A stretch of 58,861 bases of DNA from Fluviicola sp. (GTDB lineage: Bacteria > Bacteroidota > Bacteroidia > Flavobacteriales_D > Crocinitomicaceae). The translations under genes were made by a program, and so were the position numbers. The stretch spans positions 1 to 58,861 of the forward strand of contig JADLGD010000157.1 of assembly GCA_020849495.1 (NCBI GenBank), read 5' to 3'. Below are positions 42,636-51,513 of the stretch, piece by piece (the first letter of the stretch is position 1; each line of letters starts with the position of its first letter). The notes below the pieces were generated by a model. That model saw only the letters and a program-made list of their open reading frames with translations, was not told the origin of the DNA and ran no database searches.

Positions 42636-43513
42636 ACGCGCATCAACCACGGATCATACAAGAAGGTTTCAATCACTTCGTTGGATTGAATATTTTTCAC
42701 TTGTACTTCTATCAATTCAGTTTTTGAAATGTTTGGATCAATCAAACTGTTGATGGTGTAGGACAATTCCAAGGGTTTGATCAAAGGGTACTTGGAAGTG
42801 ATAGCAATTTGCGCCATTTTTTTAACGATGGCTTCAGTTGATAGATTTTGTTCACTGTTTGCAATGCGCATCACGTTGAAAACGTTTTTCAAAAAGGCGT
42901 TTTTTTCTGCTCCGTTCAATTGAGCCGCTCTATTTTTCATGAAGGCATAAAACTCCAATTCCAATTCGGTAGTAAACGAAGTACTAAAAGCAAATCCGGT
43001 TTCTTTCATGTATTTCTGCGCCATGGAAACATCCGATTTTGTCGCATTGAAATAATCGAGCGTGGTCATTTCAATGATTTCATTTTGTTTATCCAATGCA
43101 AATTCCCCCACGATGTATTCAAAAAGTGAATCTTCTTGTAATTGAAACCAATGGGTTTCTACATAAGCGATTTCATTGGTGTCTTGTGCAATGATTGCGC
43201 GCTGTAGTTCGATTTCAATATCAATTTGCTTCGTTGGTAATCCACTTTGGGTTAATTGGTATTTTTCATTAAATAATGAATCTAATCGTTTGTAGCTTAA
43301 CGGTTTTATGACACTTGAATTGCCGTATTCTAAAGGAGTGTAAGTCTTGTTTAAACTGGCGTAATCTTTTTTTAATTGAGATTCCAAGGAAAGTTTTCTG
43401 TTGGTATTGATTTCTTCCAGCGTTGGTCCTTTATCATACTTTAATCCACAACTTGAGAGTCCAATTAAAAGGATAAAAAATAGGCCGTTGAAAAACTTAA
43501 AATGGACTTTCAT
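42629..43513 (-). CDS. Lipoprotein of unknown function
   Basis: 294 aa starting MKVHFKFFNGLFFILLIGLSSCGLKYDKG; the lipobox is LSSC followed by Gly. The mature part is helical and Glu/Lys/Asn-rich, with LSLESQLKKDYASLNKTYTPLEYGNSSVIKPLSYKRL near the N-terminus. No domain is recognised. It overlaps the end of comEC by 7 bp and is divergent to the DUF5916 gene; the start regions of the two genes are only 46 bp apart. A perfect -7 box (TATTTTTG, minus strand 43544-43537) lies 23 bp upstream. Confidence 0.75.
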   Translation of the reverse strand: MKVHFKFFNGLFFILLIGLSSCGLKYDKGPTLEEINTNRKLSLESQLKKDYASLNKTYTPLEYGNSSVIKPLSYKRLDSLFNEKYQLTQSGLPTKQIDIEIELQRAIIAQDTNEIAYVETHWFQLQEDSLFEYIVGEFALDKQNEIIEMTTLDYFNATKSDVSMAQKYMKETGFAFSTSFTTELELEFYAFMKNRAAQLNGAEKNAFLKNVFNVMRIANSEQNLSTEAIVKKMAQIAITSKYPLIKPLELSYTINSLIDPNISKTELIEVQVKNIQSNEVIETFLYDPWLMRVQ

Positions 43514-43536
43514 GAATTTGTTGTTTTAGGTCTTCT

Positions 43537-43544
43537 CAAAAATA
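43537..43544 (-). promoter_or_regulatory. -7 box of the lipoprotein gene
   Basis: The minus strand reads TATTTTTG (TAnnTTTG), 23 bp before the ATG at 43513. A one-mismatch box for the opposite strand (GATTTTTG, 43547-43554) begins 3 bp away. Confidence 0.5.
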
Positions 43545-43558
43545 ACGATTTTTGCAAC

Positions 43559-46015
43559 GTGAAAATCCTACTGCATTTTTTATTTGTTTGCTTTTCTGTT
43601 TTAATAAGCAATGTTGTTCTCGCTCAGAAGGAGTTGGCTGTGTCAAAAATTGACGAGTCAATTACTTTGGATGGGAAGTTGACAGAGCCTTGTTGGAGTA
43701 AAGCAGCAATTGCCACAGATTTCGTGGTGAATTTTCCAAATGTAGGCGAAACAAGTGATTTCAAAACAATGGTTCGTTTCGTTTATGATGATCAAGCCAT
43801 TTACATTGCAGCTGAATTGTACGATGTAACTCCAGACTCTGTTTTGTCGATGCTTTCTCAGCGTGATGATTTTGGAAATGCCGATTGGTTTGGTGTTTTG
43901 ATTGATCCTTACGGTTCTGGTCAAAACGGTTTTGGATTTTATACGACAGCGGCAGGTGTAGAAATAGATGCGATTTTAGGTCAATCTTCGACGGATTTGA
44001 CATGGAATGCGGTTTGGAAAAGTAAAGCCATTTTAACGGAGTATGGTTGGAGTGTAGAAATGCGCATTCCTTTATCCCAATTGCGTTTCCCAAAAGTAGA
44101 TGTGCAAAATTGGAAAATCAATTTCAAGCGACAAGTTAGAAGAAGAAGGGAAGCTTCTTACTGGAATGAAGTCAATCCACAAGAATTTGGCGAAATCACA
44201 CAATCAGGGAAACTGACGAATTTGGTAAACCTCAATTCTCCATTGCGCTTATCGTTCTCTCCCTACACAACTGCTTATGTGGAGAATTTTTACGACGATC
44301 AATCAGGGAAACAAGATTGGCGTTACCGACAGCGTTTTGGTATGGATGTGAAATTGGGACTATCCGAATCATTTACTTTAGATGCAACTTTGATTCCTGA
44401 TTTTGGTCAAACCGTTTCTGATCGTTTGGTACTGAATTTAAGTCCATTTGAAGTGCGTTACAATGAAAACCGTCCTTTTTTCTTGGAAGGAATGGACTTG
44501 TTTGGAATAGGGGATGTGTTTTATTCGCGAAGAATTGGAAGTAATACTTACCAAGGCGATGCTCAGATAGATTCTTTGCAAAATGCTGGAAGGGAAGTGG
44601 TCAGTGCACCTGGATTGGCTCAATTGGTGAATGCTACTAAAATTTCAGGTCGAACAAAAAAAGGTTTGGGAATTGGTTTTTTCAATGCGATCGAAAAAGC
44701 TTCTTATGTGGTGTACAAAGATTCAATGGGGAATTTGAGAGAAACCTTGGCGCATCCTTTTTCCAATTACAATGTTTTGGTGTTCAGTCAGAATATCAAA
44801 AACAATGGGAATTTTTCCTTGATCAATACCAATGTGTTGCGACCAGAAGTGGATTTATTGGCCAATGTAACGAACGCTGAATTCACCTTGTTTACAAAGA
44901 ATAGAACCTACTCAATAACTGGTCAGGGGCAATTTTCGACCAATCAGAAAAACGGTACTATTGTCAACGGACATTCCGACTACCTCAGTTTTTCGAAAGT
45001 ACAAGGAATGATTACCTACAATTTGGATTATTACGAATGCAGTGATACCTATGATCCCAATGAAATGGGCTTTTTAGCGCGAAACAATTACCGAGGCACA
45101 TCCGCTCAAATCAAATGGATTGGTTACGAAAGAAAAGGGAATTTCCTCAGAAGAACTGCAATTTTAAATACCAATGCAGAGTTCTTGTATGCGCCATCAA
45201 AATTTGCTTATTGGACCATCAATGCAAGTACCAATGCTACATTCAAAAATTTCTTAACAGCAGGTTTAGACATGAATGTGTGGCCCGTGAAAGAAATCGA
45301 TTTCTTTGAATCAAGAACATTTGGAGTGCCCTTGGTTTATCCACAATCGTTTCAAGTAGGTGGGTTTTATTCCAGTGATTATTCGAAAAAATACGCTTTG
45401 GATTTCTCTTTGTACAACCGCTATTTCGCTGGAGGAGGAATGAATAACATTGATTTTTCAGTCAGTCCACGCATTCGTTTTTCGAATAAATTGTTTTTGG
45501 TTTTAGGCTCTGACGTTTCGCGCTACATTGGCAATTATGGATATGTGCGTGTGAGCGATACACTTTACACGGATCAAATCATGATTGGTTACCGCAACCG
45601 TTGGATTGTCAATAATTCGATCGCTGCAGATTATACCTTTACCAATCGCATGGGAATGATGATGACTTTGAACCATTATTGGCAAGAAGTGAATTACCAA
45701 AAGTTTGGTGTATTGAACAACGAAGGCTACACTTCCATCGTTTCTTACAACGGTCTGGATTCTTTGGGCAACAGCAAGCACAATACTTCGTTCAATGCGT
45801 TTACCATCGATTTGAGTTTCCGCTGGGTGATTTATCCTGGAAGTGAAATCCGCTTTTTGTGGAAATACAACATCTACAGCGCAAAACAAGGCTTGGACTT
45901 GAACTATTTCCGAACATTCAACGATTTATTCTCCCAGCCACAATTGAATTCCTTTTCGATCAAAGCGCTGTTCTTCTTGGATGCAGCAAAGTGGAAGCGG
46001 AAGAAGAAAGTGTAG
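43559..46015 (+). CDS. DUF5916-type protein: CBM9-like domain plus outer-membrane-barrel-like region
   Basis: After signal peptide (MKILLHFLFVCFSVLISNVVLA, from GTG 43559) comes a CBM9/DOMON-like domain (about 25-215: DESITLDGKLTEPCWSKAA...DDQAIYIAAELYD...VEMRIPLSQLRF), and then about 600 residues of alternating short beta strands with many aromatic residues, as in outer-membrane beta barrels. NRPFFLEGMDLFG is a landmark of this family. An ATG at 43502 would give 837 aa but would overlap the divergent gene and place the signal peptide after 19 extra residues, so GTG 43559 (818 aa) is preferred. The substrate is unknown. Known members are outer-membrane proteins of Bacteroidota; transport of sugars or peptides is a guess. 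Confidence 0.82.
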   Translation: MKILLHFLFVCFSVLISNVVLAQKELAVSKIDESITLDGKLTEPCWSKAAIATDFVVNFPNVGETSDFKTMVRFVYDDQAIYIAAELYDVTPDSVLSMLSQRDDFGNADWFGVLIDPYGSGQNGFGFYTTAAGVEIDAILGQSSTDLTWNAVWKSKAILTEYGWSVEMRIPLSQLRFPKVDVQNWKINFKRQVRRRREASYWNEVNPQEFGEITQSGKLTNLVNLNSPLRLSFSPYTTAYVENFYDDQSGKQDWRYRQRFGMDVKLGLSESFTLDATLIPDFGQTVSDRLVLNLSPFEVRYNENRPFFLEGMDLFGIGDVFYSRRIGSNTYQGDAQIDSLQNAGREVVSAPGLAQLVNATKISGRTKKGLGIGFFNAIEKASYVVYKDSMGNLRETLAHPFSNYNVLVFSQNIKNNGNFSLINTNVLRPEVDLLANVTNAEFTLFTKNRTYSITGQGQFSTNQKNGTIVNGHSDYLSFSKVQGMITYNLDYYECSDTYDPNEMGFLARNNYRGTSAQIKWIGYERKGNFLRRTAILNTNAEFLYAPSKFAYWTINASTNATFKNFLTAGLDMNVWPVKEIDFFESRTFGVPLVYPQSFQVGGFYSSDYSKKYALDFSLYNRYFAGGGMNNIDFSVSPRIRFSNKLFLVLGSDVSRYIGNYGYVRVSDTLYTDQIMIGYRNRWIVNNSIAADYTFTNRMGMMMTLNHYWQEVNYQKFGVLNNEGYTSIVSYNGLDSLGNSKHNTSFNAFTIDLSFRWVIYPGSEIRFLWKYNIYSAKQGLDLNYFRTFNDLFSQPQLNSFSIKALFFLDAAKWKRKKKV

Positions 46016-46240
46016 ATAATAATTGAAAATTGAATAACGACTAATTACTTTTGTTAAAGTTCATTTCAATGATACTGTAGGAGGTTCATTATTTGAGATT
46101 TTGTAATACAAAGTGAAAGTTAAGTTCTATAGAATCGAGGAAATTTGTGATTTTAGGTTTTTTGAAATTGGAGATACAATACTAAATGGTCAATTACCAA
46201 AATCTGTAAAAAGCACTATCACATCTAATTAATTCATATT
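46016..46240. other. Spacer with possible gene remnant
   Basis: Most of the spacer is AT-rich and gene-free. From 46113 a GTG frame of 39 codons (VKVKFYRIEEICDFRFFEIG..., stop at 46230-46232) reads like a beta-rich protein tail. Upstream in the same frame, after a single stop (46104-46106), another 19 codons are open (ITFVKVHFNDTVGGSLFEIL). This looks like the decayed end of an unknown gene. Confidence 0.35.
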
Positions 46241-46711
46241 ATGAAGCATTATCTCAAAATAACATTTTTATTACTTTTTTCTCAATGTACAAACAAGCCT
46301 GTTGATCAAATGATGAATAAGAAAAAGATTGATACTTCAATAGAATTAAATTCAAAAATCCCAACGGATTTAATAAAACTTGATTCATTGATTTGCCAAA
46401 AAGTAAAAGAAATATCTTATACAACTCTTGAAGGTCAAGATAGTGTTTATGTTTATGATATTTTTAGTCAAGATTCAACTTATGTTGGTTCGTTTAATAT
46501 TATACCACTATCCTTGAGTCAAGAGAAAAATGCAAAACATAGGTATTGGGCTTTAAGATCTAGTTGTTCAATTGGTGAATTAGCTAAAAATGACCTTATT
46601 TGGAAGGATTATAGTATTGAAGTTTCATGTGGTTTTCATTCCAAAGATCTTGTAGATAAAGATTTGGTGGATCATTTCTATGATTTTTTTAAAAATGAAA
46701 AGATTAATTAG
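46241..46711 (+). CDS. Small lipoprotein, unknown function
   Basis: 156 aa starting MKHYLKITFLLLFSQCTNKP; the lipobox FSQC fits a lipid-modified Cys at residue 16. The mature part is polar with a possible beta domain (YTTLEGQDSVYVYDIFSQDSTYVGSFNIIPLSL). No family recognised. It is more AT-rich than the neighbouring genes and has no TAnnTTTG box upstream. It is convergent with the next lipoprotein gene, leaving 26 bp between them and no visible terminator. Confidence 0.65.
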   Translation: MKHYLKITFLLLFSQCTNKPVDQMMNKKKIDTSIELNSKIPTDLIKLDSLICQKVKEISYTTLEGQDSVYVYDIFSQDSTYVGSFNIIPLSLSQEKNAKHRYWALRSSCSIGELAKNDLIWKDYSIEVSCGFHSKDLVDKDLVDHFYDFFKNEKIN

Positions 46712-46737
46712 GTTTAATTTAAGTTTTTGAACTTGAC

Positions 46738-47346
46738 TCAGCGCTTTTTCCAATAATCATAAACCACACTATCACGAGTTATATACCTCACCAACCCCAA
46801 TTCTTTGTTCCAATTGAATTCTTCAATATAAACCGAACAAGTTGCACTTCCATAATTCAATCCCTTATCAAACTTAATTGTCTCCAGCTCTTTGTTTAAA
46901 AAAGGGTTTTTTATTAATTCAGTTTCAAAGTCACTCAGTTTTTTGTGATCGATAAATATCCAAGCATTTAAATGTCTAAAAGTCATCATAGCACTTTCTG
47001 AGGTTTTTGTTCTTGTATCTTTTGAAAATTCAATTTGAAAAAAATCTTTTAAACAATATTTGACGTTTTTATTCAAACAATTTCCAGTGTAACCAAAAAC
47101 TTCAGATTGAAATTTACTTTTCTCTAACATATTGCAATCATTGAAATAACGATACTTGTTTGAAATTAAAAACGAATCAACTGTTCCATCAGAACCTTTG
47201 TAAAAAAGCGTGTCTCCCATATTCGGTAAATGATTGTACCACTCAAGATCTGATTTATTCATACCAACTTTAATGCAATTGCTAAACAAACAAGAATTGA
47301 GAATGAATATTGACAGGATAAGTAAAAGGATGATTACTGATTTCAT
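46738..47346 (-). CDS. Lipoprotein, unknown function
   Basis: 202 aa starting MKSVIILLLILSIFILNSCLFSNC; the lipobox is LNSC with the acylated Cys at 19. The mature protein has further cysteines (C24, and NCLNKNVKYC) that could form disulfides. No domain recognised. It lies 11 bp downstream of the heptosyltransferase-like gene on the same strand, so it may be read from that promoter. Like its convergent neighbour it is AT-rich. Confidence 0.68.
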   Translation of the reverse strand: MKSVIILLLILSIFILNSCLFSNCIKVGMNKSDLEWYNHLPNMGDTLFYKGSDGTVDSFLISNKYRYFNDCNMLEKSKFQSEVFGYTGNCLNKNVKYCLKDFFQIEFSKDTRTKTSESAMMTFRHLNAWIFIDHKKLSDFETELIKNPFLNKELETIKFDKGLNYGSATCSVYIEEFNWNKELGLVRYITRDSVVYDYWKKR

Positions 47347-47357
47347 GGATTTTTAGT

Positions 47358-48320
47358 TTACCTCACCTCAATCTCACCACATTTAAAATGCCCTTTCGGA
47401 CACACTTTTGCACCGTGTAAACCGCAAGGTCGGCAATCCAATGCTTCTTTGGTTTCTCTGATTTCTGCATCATCGGATAAAGGACCAAAACCAAAAGCGG
47501 GAATAGTTGCACAGAAAAAGGCCGTTGTGGGTGCATTCACCGCTGATGCCATGTGCAAAGGACCTGAATCGTTCACATAACAGCGTGTGGCTTTTGAGAA
47601 CAAAGCACAAGAAGCCAACAATCCCAGTTTTCCAGCTAAATTGCTTGTTTCAGGAAGTCCTGCTGCTGCTGCAATTCGAGCACACAAGGCTTTGTCACCA
47701 GGACCGCCAACTAAATACACGTTTCCTTTTTGCTGGTGAATTTTTGCCAATTCTACCCATTTTTCTTCTGGCAATTGTTTGGTAAACCATACCGAAGCAG
47801 GAGCGAGTGTCACAAAAGGATGTTGTGTGTATGCTTCAACTGCTTGAAAATCTTGTTCGCTAGGATACACACTTGGTCGTACCAAAGCTTTCGCTCCTAA
47901 ATGTGCAATGCATTCCAAGTTGCGTTCTACTTCGTGTTTGCCAGTACCAATCACGTGCTTGATTTTCTTGTTGTAGCGAAATGATAGCGGATTTTTATCG
48001 AAACCAATTTTCGTTTTTGCGCCACTCAAAGCCGTGATAATACCCGAACTCGCAAAGCGTTGTAGATTGATGGCCGTATCGTATTTGGTAGCGCGAAACA
48101 ACTTGATCAAGCGACGCATTTCAGCCAGTTTTCCCTCTTTTTTATTGAAGGTATGTACCGTTCTGATTGCAGGATGATTTGCAAGAATTCCTTCGTTTCC
48201 CTTTCGCACCAATACATCGATGGCAGCATCTGGAAATAGGCGTTTCAATTCAGTCACCACTGGCGTTGCCAAGATCACATCACCCAAAAAAGCCGTTTGA
48301 ATCACCAAGAATTGTTGCAT
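47358..48320 (-). CDS. Glycosyltransferase family 9 (heptosyltransferase-like)
   Basis: GT9 enzyme of 320 aa (GT-B fold). The N-terminus MQQFLVIQTAFLGDVILATPVV is the family signature. The C-terminal donor site shows VYLVGGPGD and YVNDSGPLHMASAVNAPTTAFF, where GPLHMA is characteristic. Members add heptose or related sugars to lipopolysaccharide cores. A cysteine cluster near the end (CRPCGLHGAKVCPKGHFKC) is common in Bacteroidota members. The ATG is only four bases from a TAnnTTTG box, so the mRNA may be leaderless. Confidence 0.9.
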   Translation of the reverse strand: MQQFLVIQTAFLGDVILATPVVTELKRLFPDAAIDVLVRKGNEGILANHPAIRTVHTFNKKEGKLAEMRRLIKLFRATKYDTAINLQRFASSGIITALSGAKTKIGFDKNPLSFRYNKKIKHVIGTGKHEVERNLECIAHLGAKALVRPSVYPSEQDFQAVEAYTQHPFVTLAPASVWFTKQLPEEKWVELAKIHQQKGNVYLVGGPGDKALCARIAAAAGLPETSNLAGKLGLLASCALFSKATRCYVNDSGPLHMASAVNAPTTAFFCATIPAFGFGPLSDDAEIRETKEALDCRPCGLHGAKVCPKGHFKCGEIEVR

Positions 48321-48324
48321 GTTT

Positions 48325-48332
48325 CAAAAGTA
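48325..48332 (-). promoter_or_regulatory. -7 box touching the GT9 start (leaderless candidate)
   Basis: The minus strand reads TACTTTTG, a perfect TAnnTTTG match, and the ATG at 48320 begins after four more bases. There is no room for an untranslated leader. Confidence 0.55.
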
Positions 48333-48488
48333 AACAAAAATCGAAGCAGGAATGATAAATTGAAAATGGATAATTTAAAATTGAAAAGTAGAAATTGATA
48401 ATTCCACAATTCATAATTGATAATTCAAATCTCTATCCCTTAATCCGACCATTCAACAATCACTTCGTGGAATCAAACCTTCTTTTGT
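48333..48488. other. AT-rich spacer with degenerate direct repeats
   Basis: No gene seen. From about 48352 to 48430 the DNA repeats variants of AATTGAAAA / AATTGATAATT, a degenerate low-complexity pattern similar to that at 21391-21613. It separates divergent promoters. Confidence 0.5.
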
Positions 48489-48496
48489 TATTTTTG
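48489..48496 (+). promoter_or_regulatory. -7 box of the M1 peptidase gene
   Basis: TATTTTTG matches TAnnTTTG, 28 bp before the ATG at 48525. GTG lies 19 bp upstream, one mismatch from the -33 TTG. Confidence 0.5.
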
Positions 48497-48524
48497 TTGT
48501 CTATCATATTCAAACCATTCAATT

Positions 48525-51512
48525 ATGAAGTTTTTCTTCTCTTTAGCTGTTCTGTTTTTGGCAGCGTTTTCATCGAATGCACAGTCTTATTGGCAACAAA
48601 AAGTGGAATACACGATTGCTGTAAAATTGGATGATAAAAACCACATGATTCACGGTCAAGAGTCTTTTGTTTACACGAATAACTCTCCTTCAACTTTGGA
48701 TTTTATCTACATTCACTTGTGGCCAAACGCTTACAAAAACGGGAAGACTGCACTTGGAAAACAGCAATACAACAGCGGAGAACAATTGCTTCAGTTTGGA
48801 AATGACAGCATCAAAGGCGGAATCGATTCGTTGAACTTTACTGTAAATGGTGCACCTGCAAAATTGGAATACGATGCAGAAAATCCAGACATAGCAAAGT
48901 TGTTTTTGAACGCACCACTTGTTTCTGGTGGACAAATTAACGTTGCAACGCCTTTCAGAGTGAAACTTCCTTCTGGTGAGATTTCGCGTTTGGGTCACGT
49001 TGGACAATCATACCAAATCACACAATGGTATCCAAAACCTGCAGTGTATGATAAAAACGGTTGGAATCCGATTCCTTATTTGAATCAAGGTGAGTTTTAT
49101 TCCGAATATGGAACCTATGATGTGTCGATTACCCTTCCTAAAAACTATGTAGTGGGCGCAACAGGTGATCTTCAAACACAAAGTGAAATTGATTTTTTGA
49201 ATGATTTAGCTGCTAAAACATTGCAATCCATCGATACTTACGGCGACAAAGCAAACCGTAAAAATGAATTTCCAGCTTCTTCATCTGAGTGGAAAACCAT
49301 TCGCTATACTCAAAAAGATGTACACGATTTTGCTTGGTTTGCAGACAAACGCTATTTGGTCTTGAAAGGTGAAGTTGAATTGCCACAATCCAAACGCAAA
49401 GTGACGACTTGGACGATGTTCACACCTAAAAATGCCATGTTGTGGAAGAATTCCATTGAATACATCAACGATGGAACGTTTTACTACTCCAAATGGAACG
49501 GAGATTATCCTTACAATCAAGTGACGGCAGTGGATGGAACAATTTCCGCTGGTGGTGGAATGGAATACCCGAATGTGACCGTGATTGGTAATTCATCCAA
49601 TGCAATGGAATTGGAAATTGTCATCGTTCACGAAGTTGGTCACAATTGGTTTTACGGAATTTTAGGTTCAAACGAACGCGTACACGGTTGGATGGATGAA
49701 GGAATGAATACCTTGAATGAGCTGCGTTACATCTATACGAAGTATCCAAACAACAAGCAATTGACAGATATGGTGCGTGGCGAATTGTTCCATGCAGAAC
49801 ATTGGAGTCATTACGATATGGCCGATTTATCGTTCAAGATGGTGGCTAAAATGGGAGAAGATCAACCCATCGAAACGCATTCAGCGGATTTTACCAGTAT
49901 GAATTACGGTGCAATCATGTACATGAAAACAGGGATTGTCTTCAACTATTTGAAAGCGTATTTAGGCGATGATTTGTTTGACAAGTGCATGCACGCTTAC
50001 TTCGAAGAATGGAAATTCAAACATCCACAACCAGAAGACATGAAAGCAACTCTGGAACGTGAATCTGGAAAAGACTTGAGTTGGTTGTTTGGTGATTTGA
50101 TTCAAACGACGAAGCACATCGATTACAAATTAGGAAAAGTTAAAACAACAGATAACACAACCGCAATCACTGTGAAAAGCAAAGGTCAGGTAGATGGACC
50201 GATTGAAGTGACGGGTTACAAAAACGGAGAGAAAGTTAAAACGGAATGGGTAGAACCTGGAACGGAAAAAACAACGTTGAATTGGGATGTTGCTGTTGAT
50301 GAAGTGTTGTTAGATGCTTCTCACCGTACACCAGATTTCAATCAAACCAATGATTTCTGGCACAAGAAAGGACTGTTTGGAAAAGTAGAACCTTTGAAAT
50401 TGGAGTTTTTCATAGGGGATAATGAATCTAAACAATCCAATGTATTCTGGACACCAGCTTTGGGAGGAAATGCTTATGATAAATTCATGCTTGGTTTATT
50501 GGTTCACAATTATGCGATACCGTTCAATCGTTTGCAATACATGGTTGCTCCGATGTATTCTTTTGGCGGAAAACGCGTTTCAGGAATTGCAGATATGAGC
50601 ATGACGTTTTTACCTGCGAATCATTTGAAATTGTCGCGTTTTGGTGTTTCGGTACGTTCGTTTAAAAACGATACACTAGCGAGAGGCAATGATGGTTATT
50701 ACGTCACAGCGCAACCTTATTGGTATGCAAAATTGGGTAATCGCAAAGCAGCTTCTCCAATCACCAACACACTTCTTGTTCAGACGATGTATCGCTTGGA
50801 TGTGTTAGGACCATCACAATTGGAATTGGTTGGTGCTTTTGGAAAATACACCTTCGATTACAAACGTCCGGATCATGAAATCAATGTAGGTTTACGTGCA
50901 GATTTCATTGCAAATCCTGTTAACGGTGATCAAATGTCAAGAGGTTCAGCTGAATTGACGTATCGTTTGCGTTATTTGAGAAACAAGCGCGAACGTTGGG
51001 CTGAATTGCGTTTGTTTGGTGGTACATTCTTTGGCTTTGAAATGAACAATTCAGGAAATGCCTTGAATTACACGTATTCCTTATCAGGTGCTTCCGGTTC
51101 TCAAGATGTTTTCATTGAAGATTACTATTTCGGAAGACAAGATGTGGAAGGATTGTGGTCACAACAACGTTTAGACAACATGGGAGGTTTCCGTTCAACA
51201 AGTACGTTCGGTACCACTTCTAAATGGTTGGCGAGTTCAAACTTCTACATTCAAATGCCGTTTGGACCTAAAATCTTCGGATTGTTTGCTGATTACGGAA
51301 TGTTTGAAAACGGTTTGAGTTCGAAAGTGTACACTGCTTTCAATGCTGGTATCGGAATGCGCTTAGGAAAAGTGTTTGGTTTGTATTTCCCTGTTTACAT
51401 GACGAAAGAAATGGATGCTGCTTACGGAAATGCAAATTATGCTTCAAGAATCCGCTTCACTTTAAAGTTGAATATTACCAATAAACCACTAAACTTGTCG
51501 GGAATTTTGTAA
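48525..51512 (+). CDS. Secreted M1-family zinc metallopeptidase
   Basis: 995 aa with signal peptide (first 19 residues). The N-terminal beta domain (about 20-250) precedes the catalytic domain: GGGMEYP (343-349, the GxMEN-like exopeptidase element) and HEVGH (369-373) with the third zinc ligand E392, exactly the HExxH-x18-E spacing of gluzincins. The last 350 residues are beta-rich, with many aromatic and Gly residues (PLKLEFFIGDNESKQSNVFW to the end KPLNLSGIL), a barrel-like module found in Bacteroidota M1 proteins. It probably trims peptides in the periplasm or at the outer membrane. The methyltransferase gene follows after 1 bp. A decayed copy of the C-terminal codons lies at 52452-52544. 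Confidence 0.9.
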   Translation: MKFFFSLAVLFLAAFSSNAQSYWQQKVEYTIAVKLDDKNHMIHGQESFVYTNNSPSTLDFIYIHLWPNAYKNGKTALGKQQYNSGEQLLQFGNDSIKGGIDSLNFTVNGAPAKLEYDAENPDIAKLFLNAPLVSGGQINVATPFRVKLPSGEISRLGHVGQSYQITQWYPKPAVYDKNGWNPIPYLNQGEFYSEYGTYDVSITLPKNYVVGATGDLQTQSEIDFLNDLAAKTLQSIDTYGDKANRKNEFPASSSEWKTIRYTQKDVHDFAWFADKRYLVLKGEVELPQSKRKVTTWTMFTPKNAMLWKNSIEYINDGTFYYSKWNGDYPYNQVTAVDGTISAGGGMEYPNVTVIGNSSNAMELEIVIVHEVGHNWFYGILGSNERVHGWMDEGMNTLNELRYIYTKYPNNKQLTDMVRGELFHAEHWSHYDMADLSFKMVAKMGEDQPIETHSADFTSMNYGAIMYMKTGIVFNYLKAYLGDDLFDKCMHAYFEEWKFKHPQPEDMKATLERESGKDLSWLFGDLIQTTKHIDYKLGKVKTTDNTTAITVKSKGQVDGPIEVTGYKNGEKVKTEWVEPGTEKTTLNWDVAVDEVLLDASHRTPDFNQTNDFWHKKGLFGKVEPLKLEFFIGDNESKQSNVFWTPALGGNAYDKFMLGLLVHNYAIPFNRLQYMVAPMYSFGGKRVSGIADMSMTFLPANHLKLSRFGVSVRSFKNDTLARGNDGYYVTAQPYWYAKLGNRKAASPITNTLLVQTMYRLDVLGPSQLELVGAFGKYTFDYKRPDHEINVGLRADFIANPVNGDQMSRGSAELTYRLRYLRNKRERWAELRLFGGTFFGFEMNNSGNALNYTYSLSGASGSQDVFIEDYYFGRQDVEGLWSQQRLDNMGGFRSTSTFGTTSKWLASSNFYIQMPFGPKIFGLFADYGMFENGLSSKVYTAFNAGIGMRLGKVFGLYFPVYMTKEMDAAYGNANYASRIRFTLKLNITNKPLNLSGIL

Positions 51513-51513
51513 T

